Shown: positions 11,641 to 24,130, counted from the first letter of the stretch. The stretch is 64,000 nt of DNA from Reticulitermes speratus (GCA_021186555.1 JAJKFL010000002.1:33480631-33544630), one strand, 5' to 3'. The notes: a model not told the origin generated them from the sequence alone. Program-made: numbers and translations.

Positions 11641-12697
11641 TATAAGTATTTAATAACACATTCTTTCCAGAACACACTGTTATAAATTACTTAGTAGCCT
11701 TTATTTTCTCTCAGATATAACATTATTCCATTGTGTTATGTTAGTTTATTATTATCTAAACCATCCAAATACAGTGTCACAACCACCTTAATTGTTTCTG
11801 CCCAATGTGTTTTGGATGTAGGATTATCATCAAGTGCACTGCTTTGTGTCTGCATATGTACTAGAATTTTTTGTCTCAGTTATCAAAGCATTTAATTTGA
11901 ATTTTGGATCTTCTAGTTTGTGGTTGATGCCCATTTATAGTACAGCTTCTTCTTTGTCTTAAGAGCACCATATTTTTGATAGGGAAGAAGTTACGTCTTT
12001 CATTAATTGAATTAAATGTTTTATTGATTACATACTTTTTTGTCTCTTTTGCCCTTGATAATGATTCTAGAACCGAAATATGACAGTAACAAACAGTTAA
12101 GGTGATTGTTATGTTGCATCTGTATGGTTTATGTAATAGTAAAATAATGTGTTACTTTATGTAGACTTTGCTGCGTACAAGAGTGAGAATGCTTGTGTTG
12201 TTGATACTGTCTTGTGTGCGTTGTGCCTCATGATAAACATAATGTCAGGCACATTTGTAGCACTGTCTGTTGCCATTCACAAAATTGTACATGGCTGGTG
12301 TGATTGTGCAGTAACAGTTTTGTACTCGCTTCTATACTCTTTGTAGGTGATACAGATAAAAGCCATCATGCTAAATCCTCCATTCCTGTGTTTGTGCTGT
12401 ATTGGTCACCGTGAATATTTTGCATTCTCTTGTGCATGGGCTACACTACACTCCATTCTGAGCACAGTCTTCTCTGAGCAGTAGTTGTCTACTCTCTGCA
12501 TTCAAGTCTAAGAACCATTAATGGGCAAATGAACTATTGATAGCCGATAGCCGATTTTTATCATTGCACGAATATTGCTTCTAGATGATTTGTAACACAA
12601 TTATTATTACTGGTGTGATTGTAAGTGTGGGGAAGTTACGTGTTTGGGGATCCCATTTTTAAAAAAACAATAACTGTGATATTGAATAACGTTTGGG

Positions 12698-12713
12698 TGC
12701 CGGGGGGGGGGGG
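12698..12713 (+). repeat. Poly(G) run
   Basis: An uninterrupted run of about 14 G follows GGTGCC. No terminal repeats like those of the poly(G)-bearing hAT MITEs in this window were found around it. Confidence 0.8.
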
Positions 12714-12886
12714 GGCGGTTAGGAGACAAAACTTTCAAGTCGTCATGCAATGAAAAACAGCGTAATCCATGATTATTACTACAGTGAGGTGACTGAGATA
12801 AAAATTATAACATACAGGTACAAGAAATGAAATAATAAGAAGAATACTGCTGAAACTCGTGCCTTTCCAGGGATTGCTTTAACTAT

Positions 12887-13165
12887 GGGGCATGCGGTGG
12901 CGCAGTTGGTTGAGGCACTGCGCTACAAGCCAGAAGGTCGCGGATTTGATACCCAAAGGTGTCATTGACATAGTCCTTCAGCCGCACTATGGCCCTGGAT
13001 TCGACTCAGCCTCTATCAGAAAAGACTACAAGGTTTATTTGCTGGGGGTAAATGCAGCTGGTGCCTAGGACTGACAACCTTACCATCTTCATGTGCCGAT
13101 TGTCTTGAAATCTGGGAGCCTCAAACTCCTGGAACCCTCAGGGCCTGTCCAGGCCAGTACAATGA
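12887..13165 (+). mobile_element. tRNA-derived SINE (family A)
   Basis: The head GGCATGCGGTGGCGCAGTTG contains an A-box-like TGGCGCAGTTGG. It is followed 35 bp later by GGTCGCGGATTTGATACC, a slightly altered B-box. The body ends in a region rich in AGGGCCTGTCCAGGCC. It lacks a proper acceptor stem and 3' CCA, so it is a SINE and not a tRNA gene. Only this copy was seen here. Confidence 0.65.
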
Positions 13166-15470
13166 TTGTTTTACCTTTTTACTGCTGAAAGTGGGCACTC
13201 ATTTCACTTTTCTTTTAACATATACATTCCTCATCCTTTGCACTCTCAGCCCAGACTCTGTGATCACTAATCTACACCTCTTCTTCTCCCTGTCTTATTT
13301 CTTCTTTTTAGTGGCTGGTTTATGGATGCCCACATCTTATGAATGTTTTCTCCTACTGTGGGAAAGTCAAAATCTTCGTGCGCTTTGTCAGAAATGCCTT
13401 ATTTTTCTGACTTGGAAATTCGCGGGATATTTGGCTTCCTGAACTGAATTTTGTGGGACACCAGAACAGACCTCTTTATCATCCATAAAACCGGTGAGGA
13501 GCCGGCGACTCACTGCCCTAAACTATTGCACTGCTCCGTTGAGTGCTTACAGTTATATATATACGTATATGTATGCAGGGGTGCACATATTGTGGACGCC
13601 AGGTCGTCATGGCGACTGCATTTTTTACGGTAGCGCCTAATATTTGTGGATCCTCAGTATGGAACTTGCTTTATGTATCGTTTCTGACGCCTAGAATTTT
13701 GAGATGGCTCCTAGATATTTGGAATACTTGTGCATCCCTGTATGAAGTATATGTGTAATTTTTGGCCTTGACTTACACTGAGCGAAGCCGAAGTGCTGTA
13801 AGTCGGATCCAGGGACCGTCTGGTGTAAACGTTGTACAGACCTTGCGTTAGATAGCGCTGGTCCAGCTCAGACGTCTGGTTTCAATTCATTGTCTGTTGC
13901 GCCGGTAGCTTGTTACCACGACACTGAATTTTAACTCAGTATACCGTGTTGTTATCGCATCAACAAATTGTGGCCGGCAGAGAGCAGACGTGGTTTGCAG
14001 AGTTGCTGGCAATTGTCACAGGGGTGAACAGTAGATGTCAGTATTGTGGTCTTCAGTGGAAGCTGTCGATAGAAGACACAGGGTAAGCCGCCTTGAAATT
14101 GTTGTTCCTGTCAAGTTTGGGAAATTAAATATATCTAGTCTCCGAAGTGGACACGACGAAACCCGAAGACAGTTTGGTCTGTGTAAAGAACTTCGGGACT
14201 GAAACTAACGATGTTAAAAGAATCTTAGTACAACATCGGAAATATGTTGTGGAAATCGGTCAAGAAAATGTGAATGCCGTGGGCGATGGACGATTTTAAT
14301 ATTGTTTACAACTTTTGCTAAGAAATGAGAGATAATAGGGTATACAAGAATTCTTGCTGGTTCGGAAATCATAATTGAGTAGGAATACTCGAGTGAAGTT
14401 CTGCGGACTAGGCAAGCAGTAGTTCGCTGCTTAATGGACTCAAAAAAGTTGGGCGCAAGTCCTTTTTCAAAGAGAGGACCTGTTAATTGTGGACGGACAC
14501 GCATGATTTTGGCTATCTTAAGACTGTCCTAAATGAAGCACAGACGAAAAGAATGGACAACATTGGAGCGTTTCAAATTAGGAAGGCATTGGATGTGGAT
14601 TGGCAGGAGGCAGGATTTGAGGAAACGCGAGACGAATTAATGAACGAAGGTCAAATATTCACGTTGAGAAACCTAGCTGTACAGGAGTACGTCAACCAAC
14701 CAGCCGACCGGGGGCAGCCGGAAGTTGCATCCACCGCAGTGTGTGAGAGCAAAAGCGACGTAGACAAGTGAGATGCTGGTTGTTTAATTCAGATTGCATT
14801 CAGGGAAGATAAGAATAACTTATGGAACTGGGTTGTGGAAGGGCAGGGTGCTGAAGGAGGTGTGAAGAAGACTCCAGGAGACCCGATAACGACAGCAAAT
14901 TCTAAGTTGATATAAGGATAAGAGTGGCAAACATTGGGCATGTTAAGGTGGTAAGCATTGCTCAGGTGGTTTGGAAGGGATTATTTGTAGGTGAATTTAT
15001 TTACACAAACGCTAGTGATTCATTTGAAAATTTGTTTGATGAAATTAATATTTAAACGCTGGGCGACGGTACTTTAAAGGGGAAAGGTTTTCCTTGTAAC
15101 ATGTAGAAAGGTGAAACGTAGAAAATATTGAGGAAGTTTTGAAAGAACGTTTGGTCAGTGGTGATAAAGGTGTAACTGTGATATACAGTTACAGATAGAT
15201 TTACGAGAAAACTAGAAACATACGTGTTTCGTTACAGCGTAACCCTAATTTACGTGATCGGAAGAAATGATAGATTTTGTGTTTTGATAGATTTAGAGAG
15301 TAAATATTTTATTTATGCGTGTAGTGAAAGTGGGGCGTAAGGAGATGGGGGATAAGGACTGGGTTTGTTTTAATTTGGTCTTGTGTTAATATAGCTGCAA
15401 ACAGACCTGCAAAGCTGATAAACAAGACAGGTTACCAACATATTTTATGCACTGTCAATCTGACTTCTAA
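13166..15470. other. Long stretch without an assignable gene
   Basis: CpG-containing, mixed-composition sequence. Short open frames exist, the longest on the + strand within 14487-14771 (TKRMDNIGAFQIRKALDVDW), but no domain, convincing splice sites or repeat boundaries could be tied to it. It may be an old decayed element or unannotated transcribed sequence. Confidence 0.35.
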
Positions 15471-15479
15471 CTGGTTGTG

Positions 15480-15840
15480 GCACTACGGGCGGGAGTTATG
15501 GCCCACCCTCCCTACCATTCCGATCTCGTGCCTGCTGATTTCCATCTCTTTGGATTGCTTAAGAAGCACCTGGCAAGCAAACAGTTTGCGAGAGACGCCG
15601 ACGTGAAGCAAGCTGTCACCTTCTGACTACAGACACTTGACACCAATTTGTTCCTCGCCGGGATACAAGCCTTGGTGCCACGGCGGGACAATTGCTGCCG
15701 TGTCAATGGTGACTACGTTGGGGTCTGGTGTGTACCATCTGCTACCCATATGCCACGTATACGTAGAAGTCAGAATGAAGTTCTTGTCGTCACCCAGTGT
15801 TGGTTACCTCATTTTGTGAAACTGCTTTGTATATCATGTC
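15480..15840 (+). pseudogene. Mariner transposase C-terminal relic
   Basis: The + strand reads AHPPYHSDLVPADFHLFGLL, KKHLASKQFARDADVKQAV and, after one stop, LFLAGIQALVPRRDNCCRV and NGDYVGVW. This is the 'HPPYSPDLAPSDFHLFGPLKKHL' to 'WLQ...FF..GI..L..RW.KC...GDYVE' end of mariner (SETMAR-type) transposases, including the third catalytic aspartate (SD-L). Earlier domains are not found upstream. A longer copy of similar type lies at 62150-62900. Confidence 0.75.
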
Positions 15841-15888
15841 ATGGCCAGCATTACATCGAACCTGTTAAATATTTAACATAGTTAAAAT

Positions 15889-16310
15889 GCCTCATTTACT
15901 CTAAGTGCGCCAGAGCACATAGGCCTACATTTATTGCGTGTTACGAAAATGTTGGTAGGAGAGATCGTTGCGGGCTTAGATGGCTGTTCTTAAAATAGTT
16001 GATTGTAGTGACAATGAATATAAAATAGGCCTAATCTGTAACGCGTGGATTCTTCGCTCGCAGAGTTATCTAGGAATTTATAAGATACTCCAACGCAAGG
16101 CTGTAATATAGACACTCTTCTATAAGTTATTGTTAAACTAATGAAACATTTGTTTTTGAAAGGGTTCAAATTTTTACAGGCCTCTCCCCTAAGTTGCTAT
16201 CAGCAGCCTTCTTGAAGGAAGGCAACAGAGAATTATTTGCTGTTGTGTTTGCGAAAGGTCGAATAAGGAAATTCGTAATAACTGATAAGAGACATTCAGT
16301 TATGACATCC
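15889..16310 (+). repeat. Direct repeat unit, copy 1
   Basis: A block of about 420 bp shares ordered segments with 17953-18425. Examples are GTTAAAATG.CTCATT, GGAGAGATCGTT, GATAAGATAC and TTGCTGTTGTGTTTGCGA. Both copies are diverged and noncoding. The spacing of about 2 kb suggests two insertions of one element or an old local duplication. Confidence 0.65.
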
Positions 16311-17261
16311 GTTACTTAATCACAGGTATGTATAAAATACAGTGGATTCTCAGTCGGCAAACACGTACTATTTAGTTTAAAATGTGACTTAACGTGCTAC
16401 ATGTTTCGACCCTATACAGCCATCATTAGATAAGGTCGGTGTCGAAACTTAAAGGCATGCGAAACAAGTAATGATGATTTAACCGTGCGATCGCAAGTTT
16501 TAAAATATATACAGTATTACGTAAGATATACGTTTATTGAAAACATTAAGTTTAAAAGCAGTTTTTAAAACATAGGACCATATGTAGATTCTCGTGTGTA
16601 ATATTAGAGGTCTTGGCAGCAACTCTTCGTGTAGCGAGATGTCTTGGTCTTTTTATATCTGGCATTTACACCCTGCATCACTGCGGACGAAGTACCACAA
16701 CTCACAACCATAAGAACTGAAAACTGGGAAACTACAGAATGATGGAAAAGTCCCTCTGCACCTGTCGGAAGTAGGATATATGTTAAAGTGGAAGTCACAG
16801 TGCATGTGCAATGGCCCACTTACTGATAAAATCAGTGCTGGATGTGACCCCAACAGGCACGTGACAGAGGTCACCTATGCCACCTAAATTGTTTCTAGTA
16901 TGGGACTTCCCACTTCCAGCACCGTGTGTCATCCTTCTGGTACAGGTACACAGGGACGTCTCGCTCACTCTTTACATCATAATTAAATGCAACGGAAACT
17001 GGAAACAAGTCACTAACTGCAGTTGATAAGGCACAGCAAGAGAAGGTTAACGTTATGCAGCATATTGTTGGATGTGACACTTGTTTAATGCATGAATGCT
17101 AGGGAAGACTAAACAGAGCAAGCACAGAGAAATGTGCATTGTTATTACATTTACCAACGGATTATGGATTTTCTCACAATAACCTGCAAAAGTGATTACA
17201 TTCATGAGATTTATCAGTTTTGCCGCTTTTTGGTAATTATGTATACTTACGTGTTGTTATT

Positions 17262-17545
17262 CGTAATTCTTCTTCTTCTGTTCGGCGCTACAGCCCATGT
17301 AGGGCCCCGGCCTTCTTGACCACTTTTCTGTGGTAAAGTATCCGTAACAAATTGGTTTTTTACGAGGTAGGGCTGTTAACCCTACGCTTAACCCCCAACT
17401 TGGAGGACCAGGGTACCCCTCTTTGTCCGGATCATCACCCTTGACCTGCCCGGCTTGGGAGACCCTGCCAGTAGCTATGCTACCGCCGGTATAGCTCTCA
17501 GGATCATTTGACCACGCAAGCCTCACCACTACTTCAAAGTGGAGA
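17262..17545 (-). repeat. Dispersed repeat C, minus orientation
   Basis: On the minus strand it runs from GGTATCTCCACTTTGAAGTA through GGTCTCCCAAGCC, GGGTGATGATCCGGACAAAG and GGGTTAACAGCCCTACCTCG to an (AGA)n-like end CAGAAGAAGAAGAATTACG at 17262. The A-rich simple end marks a retrotransposed 3' terminus. I recognise the type from Blattodea-like sequence next to RTE elements, but I cannot assign it firmly; it has no internal Pol III boxes that I could confirm. Confidence 0.5.
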
Positions 17546-17604
17546 TACCTTCGGTGGGGTGTTATTCATAATTACCAGTTATTAATTTTTCCCACTATAT
17601 GTTA

Positions 17605-17872
17605 TAGCTACTCGATTCCAGTGGTTGCGCGGTCTAAGGCGTGGGTCTGCGGCCAATCGCTTGCTGGGATTGTGGGTTGGAATCCCGCCGGGGGCATGGA
17701 TGTCTGTCTCTTGTGAATGTTGTGTGTTGTCAGGTAGAGGTCTCTGCGTCGGGCTAATCACTCGTCCAGAGGAGTTCTACCGAGTGTGGTGTGTCTGAGT
17801 GTGATCGGGAGGCATCGATAATGAGGAAGCCCTGGCCCATTAGGGGCTGTTGCGCCATTGGGGGAAAAAAAA
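17605..17872 (+). mobile_element. tRNA-derived SINE (family D), copy 1
   Basis: The head CCAGTGGTTGCGCGGTCTAA provides the A-box. GGGTTGGAATCCC, one base from GGTTCGAATCC, is the B-box. The body shows CGGGGGCATGGATGTCTGTC, GTCAGGTAGAGGTCTCTGCG and CGTCCAGAGGAGT, and ends in an A-rich tail GGGGGAAAAAAAATT. Other copies are at 28917 and 52160. Confidence 0.85.
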
Positions 17873-17952
17873 TTGGTGGGCGTGCATTTTATTCCTGTTT
17901 TGGTGGTTGATACCTCTTCCGGCAGAATGTCTTAAATTAAATTAGATGAAAT

Positions 17953-18425
17953 CCTGACATTGTTAAAATGTCTCATTCACTCTGAAGTAAGTCAGAGCAC
18001 GAACATTTTGAAGGAGAGATCGTTAAGGGCTGAAATGTTTGTTCTTATAAAATAATTGGTGGTAGTGATGGTGAATATGAAACACGCTTGATGTGTATTA
18101 CGCGTGAAGTGTTCGCTGCCAGAGTTAAACAAACATTGATAAGATACTGTACTGCGGTGCAAGGTTATTCAGACGGAAGGTGAGGAAGAAGCTGTTCCCG
18201 AAGTCCGACAGCCGAAAATATTACTTTAAAAGCTAGTGGTAAAGAAGGGAGATAACTTTCTTGTTAAAGGAATTGAAGTTAGTGCTCCGTCCCGCTAACT
18301 TGCGGTCAGTAGCTTCCTTGAAAGGTGACAACAGAGAAATACTTGCTGTTGTGTTTGCGAGGGACTGATTAAGGAGATTCCTGCCGCTTGCTGTGCAGAG
18401 GAAGCGGCAACTGATAAGAGATAAT
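17953..18425 (+). repeat. Direct repeat unit, copy 2
   Basis: Partner of 15889-16310. It carries an extra GC-rich segment (CCGCTTGCTGTGCAGAGGAA) that copy 1 lacks. It starts about 80 bp after the end of SINE family D copy 1. No protein motif was recognised in either strand. Confidence 0.65.
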
Positions 18426-19227
18426 GGCACCATCTGTACACACACAATGAGGCAGGATCATGATCCAACTCATTCTGCAGTGCGTGCTTTATCAGAAGAT
18501 GGGTGTTTGCTGTGTATCTCTTTAGATCTTCAAGAATATTATTTGTAAGTTCATAAACAGAGGTGTACCATGGGGAGACTTGAATTCACACAGATTCTGA
18601 TGTAAGTAGCTTTGTCAGACCGTAAGTTACCTCTAGTACTAATCATGTTTCCCTTTCAGCTGTATACATTCTGTTTTGAGGCTATTTCCCACAAGGAGAA
18701 ACTTATGAGATCACCAGACTGCCTTCATGTGCGTTTGACTGTGTGTCCGAAGGAGTTAATAGTGTTTCACGACCGTCGGTACGGTCGTTACGCCATTAGA
18801 CGTCAACCCAATCCCTTACCAACGCATTGTTTGTTTCTTAAAATGTGGAAAACCAAAATGACGACTACACGAAGACTTTTCCATTCGGTCTGATGACGAT
18901 GACTAACGAATCATTGCAGCTATTTGAACACAACTTACAGAACACGTAGATCTTAAACATACATACTCATTATGTAGACCTATAGAATATGTTTTAGAGT
19001 CAACAATTACACAAGCGGAGACGATGTAAATATTGAGGTTAGATCAGACACTTTTGATGTAGGATGAATTGATATATCTACTTCAGTAATACGTTCTTCA
19101 AAAACTAAGTTATTTAGCAGAAGTAGGCCATAAATTTTGAGGATAGGAGAATTCGATGGTATAATCATATTCACAAAAGCGTCGCAAGCTAGCCCATACG
19201 ATAAATTGGATTTTATAGTTTGATTAT

Positions 19228-19375
19228 AAATATGACCTCAGTGGGTAGCGGGGTTCTTTCTCGGGGTCAAAGGGGCTGGGGCGTAACTCTCCTCCATCTA
19301 GTGCCGAGGTTAAGAGTGAGTAGACCTATACCTCTACCCCAATGTATGGCTTCATATAGTGGACATTGACAACAT
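19228..19375 (+). mobile_element. SINE family B fragment (3' part)
   Basis: It contains GTGCCGAGGTTAAGAGTGAG and CTATACCTCTACCCCAATG followed by GGCTTCAT, which match the 3' body of the family B copies. The tRNA-like head is missing or too decayed to see. Confidence 0.55.
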
Positions 19376-20239
19376 TTGCAGAACGAGATGAGGAGGGCTA
19401 GACATCAGTACAGTATGACAGTATGCTTTGAGCGGTGTACCGGATATGCTTTGTAACGTTATATTTCTCTAGCGGGATATGAGGAGCTGCGATTCTGGAA
19501 TAATGTTCTTTAATACTCAGTGTTGTGACTTGAAACGCACGGACTGATGGTGACACAGACAATTGAATACGCGTGCTCACAGTTAGGATTATTGCAGTGC
19601 CGTGTCGCACTTCCTAGATATTGCATATCAACACACGTTATACATCGGGCTTGGAAAACGAATGTTTGGTGAGCTTTCTGGCTGAATTAAGATATTGGTG
19701 ATTTACACATTACGGCCCATTGTGACGCCGTGTATTCTGAGCGGTGGGTGCAGACTTACCGGAGGAACATGCTGTCTCCATCTTCAGGGTCGCCGAAACA
19801 ACGTTGAACAATCAAAATGCTAACAGTCGCCACTGTTACATTAAACAAATGCTGCATACGAAGCCCTCACCTGGGGGAAGAGAGCTGGGTGAGAGTGAAA
19901 GGCTATTATTGGGAGATCAGCGGTGCTGCTGAAAAATAAAGTCTTCTGGGATCTGACGCCGTGTCGCTGGTATAGTAGTTCGTGACGTTGCAAGGGATTG
20001 TAGTGCTTTTATGTTCAAGGGCAAGAGTCCAAGACCGCGGTCCACAATTTAAGAACCAGTTGTGTTATCTAACGGAACGACGTCCAAATCAAACGTAATA
20101 TTTGTGAGTTTCGGACGGTGATGATTACAGCAATACTGTGTTTTGGTATGTGACGCAGTGCAACACGGCATCACCTCTCGGAAGACAGCATTCTTCAAGT
20201 GTAATGTTAATTACATTTCATGAATAGCCATAAATTGCA

Positions 20240-20470
20240 ATTTTGGCTGGGATGGTGTAGTAAGTACAGCGACTCGCTACGGGCTGGACGGTGTTCAAAC
20301 CACTGTGAGGCAAGGTAATAACCCGTCCTGACAGGCTCTGTGACCCACCAAACCTCCTCTACAATGGGTACCGGGGCTTTCTCCCGGGGTTGAATCGACC
20401 GAAACGTGGCGTTGACTAACCGCCTTTTTGGCGCCGAATTTGAAAATGTGTAGAGCTGTACTTCTGCTTC
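20240..20470 (+). mobile_element. tRNA-derived SINE (family B)
   Basis: The head GGGATGGTGTAGTAAGTACA (A-box) and GGTGTTCAAACCACTG (B-box) are followed by the family body around CTCTACAATGGGTACCGGGG and GCGTTGACTAACCGCC. It ends at GTAGAGCTGTACTTCTGCTT. It is diverged but complete through most of its length. Confidence 0.65.
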
Positions 20471-22404
20471 CATTCTGTGCCAGCATTGGCATGTTGCAGG
20501 GTGCCTTATAAAATGTTGTTGCAAGAAAATATTAAGTCAAACGTTGAAATGTGTTTGCTCATGTCGCTCTTCATAAACACTGCATACAACTTCCGTGTGA
20601 CTAATGATAAGGATGCTATCTTCTTGTATTTGCGTTTCTCTTGGAATCCACGTTCCTTCCTATAATTCGTGGCACCAGTACGTGCTGATCTGTGAGACAT
20701 TCTTTCGAAACCAAACACAACTTCTAATCAAATAACAAAACACATGCACCTACCTGCTCAAAACTGAACGAAATGTCCATTACCGATCCGGAACTAAAAA
20801 TGTGTGAAACAGATCCTGTCTCATCATTGCCGTAACATAAGAACGAGAGGCTTGTTTTTTCGGCTGTACGACCATCAACATAAATAATTGTTCTTGAGGA
20901 CGAAAATAGATTATAAACTATCAGTTTCTTTGTGAGATGGGCAAGTAGAGATAATACTTCCATAACACATCACAAGCGTTTAGCTTCACATAAAAATACA
21001 CCAAAAGCATGAGTGCAAGACAACCGAGCGCTTCGCTGATGACTGAATATATACTAAGCCACGAAACCGATAAAGAGCTACAGCAATAGTGAGGAAATAA
21101 GGGTCAGTTTGAACGGGACAATGATTCTGAGTGACCTGTAGGTGTCCAGTAACAACCCTGCAAATGTGAAGATTACATTCGAGCCCATTGCTCCACGTGG
21201 TTAGCCATGGTGGTTGCACGGATGTCATGGGACTTCCAGAAAGAAAAGGTGTGTTGCATTTAACCTTTTACGGCGCGGTGCTAGGTATATCGGGTGACTG
21301 ATGTTTAGAGACCTGCCAGTTTCGAATAGCTGTTGTGCCAAATGCCACAACGTTTCATCAACTGGACTGGATATTCGTGGCGGAACATTCGCTGCACACC
21401 TCCAGCAGAACCTGTTTCTTCATACAAGAACAGGCACTGCACTTCCTGTTGTGGAGACACCATGACTCAGCCTGTGATGCACTTCCTGTCTTACAGTGAC
21501 ACCCGGATCACTGAAATGACAACTATCTCCACAGCGGTGCTTCATGCACTGCAGTCCCTTGCACAGCTTAGTGCAAGGAAACTTGGCACATTTCGATATT
21601 CAGTGTTGATATATGCGTTGTGTTATTTTGTTCGGTTTAGTAAAAAATGCAATAATGATTCCTTGTCGAATGCCGGGGTTAGGCATAGTGCTCGTGTCGT
21701 GTAGGGCAGAACCACATTGCGCAAACATCTTATGTGAAAAATAGGCTTACGTGAAGGCGGAAACTTATGTACTCCCCCTGTCCCTTAAAATACGTATGTT
21801 TTTAGAAATTGAACATTTACACAGTGCTTGGGTAGCCGATAGTGCGAGCTTCCGCGGCGGTTGAGTGAGTAACCGTCCGCGATTATGCGCTTCAATTTAA
21901 ATTTGTCAGCTTTTGGAATTTTCTCTCCCGTATATTTAATTACTTTCAACAGCGTATAGACAAATCCGCGCTGGGCGAGATGTTACTGCATACTTTCTTC
22001 GAACGCCCGAGACCTTTTCCGGACATGCAGTATATTCAAACAGTACCAGCCGACCGTTCGCTAGGTATACCGTGGCCAACATCTAGGCACGTGTCTTGTC
22101 TCTCAGAATGACAGACCGAATCCAGATCTGAACAGGCAAATACTTACCTCATAGGCCTGCATGTGATCAAAGCATTGATCCAACCCAAAAACGCAAAATA
22201 AAAATAGGAGGGCGTCGGTCGCATCATTGTTACCAGTTCTCATAGGAACTGCATGTCGTCCCACCAGTGACGCTAGCCCGACGAACTGCAGGACTTATTT
22301 GTAACTCAGTGGTTGGAACAAAAGCTTCATGCATTACATAGCACTAGAGAGAATTGTAAAGATCTCTGAGAATGATCAGAACAATTTAGGCACGACTACT
22401 TTGC

Positions 22405-22592
22405 CCAGGATGGCTCAGTCGGTATAGTTACTAGTCTAGGGTTGGACGCCAGCGGCCGTTGCGTGAAGCTGACTACTCATCTCTATTTAGCGCTGAGGTT
22501 AGCAGTGCGTGGAACTGTACCTCCACTCCCTCCATATGCCTTCATGACGTGCAAAGGAACAGCTTTACTTGTACCTTTTATATTTTTGTAAC
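22405..22592 (+). mobile_element. tRNA-derived SINE (family B), internally shortened
   Basis: The head CAGGATGGCTCAGTCGGTAT holds the A-box; the B-box region is degraded. The body skips directly to GCGCTGAGGTTAGCAGTGCG and TGCCTTCATGACGTGCAAAG and ends near TTACTTGTACCTTTTA. At about 190 bp it is shorter than the roughly 300-bp copies, so it has lost its middle. Confidence 0.6.
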
Positions 22593-22731
22593 TACCGTAA
22601 ACAGCTGAATGGAACACAAACGAAGCTATGACAGAAACTACAAGTGTTCGTTCATAAAGTTCCACATTTGAACCTGTTGTAATGTGGCTGATACATATGA
22701 CGCTGCCTGTCACAAAAGGGACCATTTGCTT

Positions 22732-23151
22732 CAGGGGCGCACCCAAGGGGGGGGGGGACTGTCGGGCTGCAGGCGCCCCAAGCCCCCAAAGCCGAAATAA
22801 AAAAAAAAAGATTTTATAGACACGATGGTATCAAAAGTTTTACGTGACTTACTCTTCAGCCGAAATCAGCCACTGAAATCGGCTGATGATTAGTAGGCCT
22901 ACATTAGAATTTCGAAAAATAAATTACTAAAATTGCAAATAAACAAGAAGATTGGGCACAGTAATTGAGTCATGGAAAATGTAGTTATATTTGTATGTGT
23001 ATAAATGCAGTTGCAAACAGTGTTCTGTTACAGTTATACTTACAACAAAATTTTATAACATAATTTTTAAAATCGAACAAATTATATATAGCCTCAGGGT
23101 CAGCCCCCCCCCCCCCCGCCACCCCAATGAAAAATTCTGGGTGCGCACCTG
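22732..23151. mobile_element. hAT-type MITE with internal poly(G)/poly(C) tracts
   Basis: Terminal inverted repeats CAGGGGCGCACCCAAG (left) and its counterpart ending TTCTGGGTGCGCACCTG (right) bound a 420-bp element. Flanks are ATTTGCTT (22724-22731) and ATTTGCCT (23152-23159), an 8-bp target duplication with one mismatch, as expected for hAT. A G run follows the left repeat and a C run precedes the right one. No transposase is encoded. Confidence 0.82.
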
Positions 23152-23907
23152 ATTTGCCTTGGAGGTGTTGGAATAGATTTTTTTACATCAACTGGGAAAA
23201 GAGGAATTGAATTTCTCTTTAAAATTCCTTGGTTTTATTTTCTGGGCGAGAATAAAAGTGGAATTCATGGAACAGTCGTACGTGTGGACATCGTCCTGTC
23301 ATCTACTGAAACCACTCTACCAGAAATACTCTACCGTGTCTTGGTCTGTGCAGACGGTTCCTACTGTCGCAATATAGGCCGCATTACAAGAGATGCACAT
23401 GTGGAACTGTACTGGTGTAAATTGTGTGTGCATGTGTGTGTGTTGGGGGGGGATGCCATTTTATGTTTTGTTTTGTTTAGATGTACGTCACGGTTATGAA
23501 AATATAAAAGTTCGATATCACAATATTTTATGGCAGTTCTGTATAATATTTTAGTACAAATTTACACTGAAGTTTCTTAATAATTATAAATCGTTGCTAA
23601 GTTTCAAATAATGTTTTATCGTTTCAGGATTTCCTACGTTGCTGCTTCTTGTGTTCAGAGTTTTGTATCATCTGAAGGTGAGTTACTCTGCAGCATAAGG
23701 TGTCTACATTATTCACTGTCACACAGTCACAGATCAAATCTGACTAGTTTTCTCGGGAGCGTCATTAGGCCAAGGAACAAACTCAGGCCTGTAGCCAGTC
23801 ATACTTATATTCAACGCTAATTTTGATACGGAGTTGCTTGATCGTCGTGAAATGGTGTGATACAAAACATACACAGATTGTGGTTGGATAAAATCAAGGT
23901 GAAAGAA

Positions 23908-24130
23908 CAGTTTGGGAATGAGATCTTCCCTCTCCTGGGATATTAAGCAGCGTAGATTGGTTATTAGTTACCGACGATTCGGGACAACCTATCGGTCCCA
24001 TCTTCAAGGGGCAAGCACTCAAGACTGCTTCACTGCTTGAAGACGGGACCGATAGTTTGCCCCAAGACGTCGGTGGCTACCAATCTACGCTGTGTAACAT
24101 CCCAGTAGAACGAAGATCTCATTTAAACTG
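23908..24130. mobile_element. Foldback element with about 100-bp inverted arms
   Basis: The left arm (23908-24007) and right arm (24034-24130) are inverted copies. Shared segments include CAGTTT, AATGAGATCTTC, CTGGGAT, CAGCGTAGATTGG and GGACCGATAG. The loop is only about 26 bp. Each arm contains a hammerhead-like motif (see findings), which suggests it derives from Penelope-type repeat ends and is not a DNA-transposon MITE. Confidence 0.7.

Noticed and set aside
14487-14771. Open frame of 94 codons (TKRMDNIGAFQIRKALDVDW)
   Set aside because: It starts without ATG, has no recognised domain or splice context, and the surrounding frames are closed. It could be a remnant, but I cannot support a gene.
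16604-17080. Overlapping minus-strand frames with several Cys (VPVYLYQKDDTRCWKWEVPY)
   Set aside because: Short, in different frames, with no splice sites or known motif; not enough to call a pseudogene.
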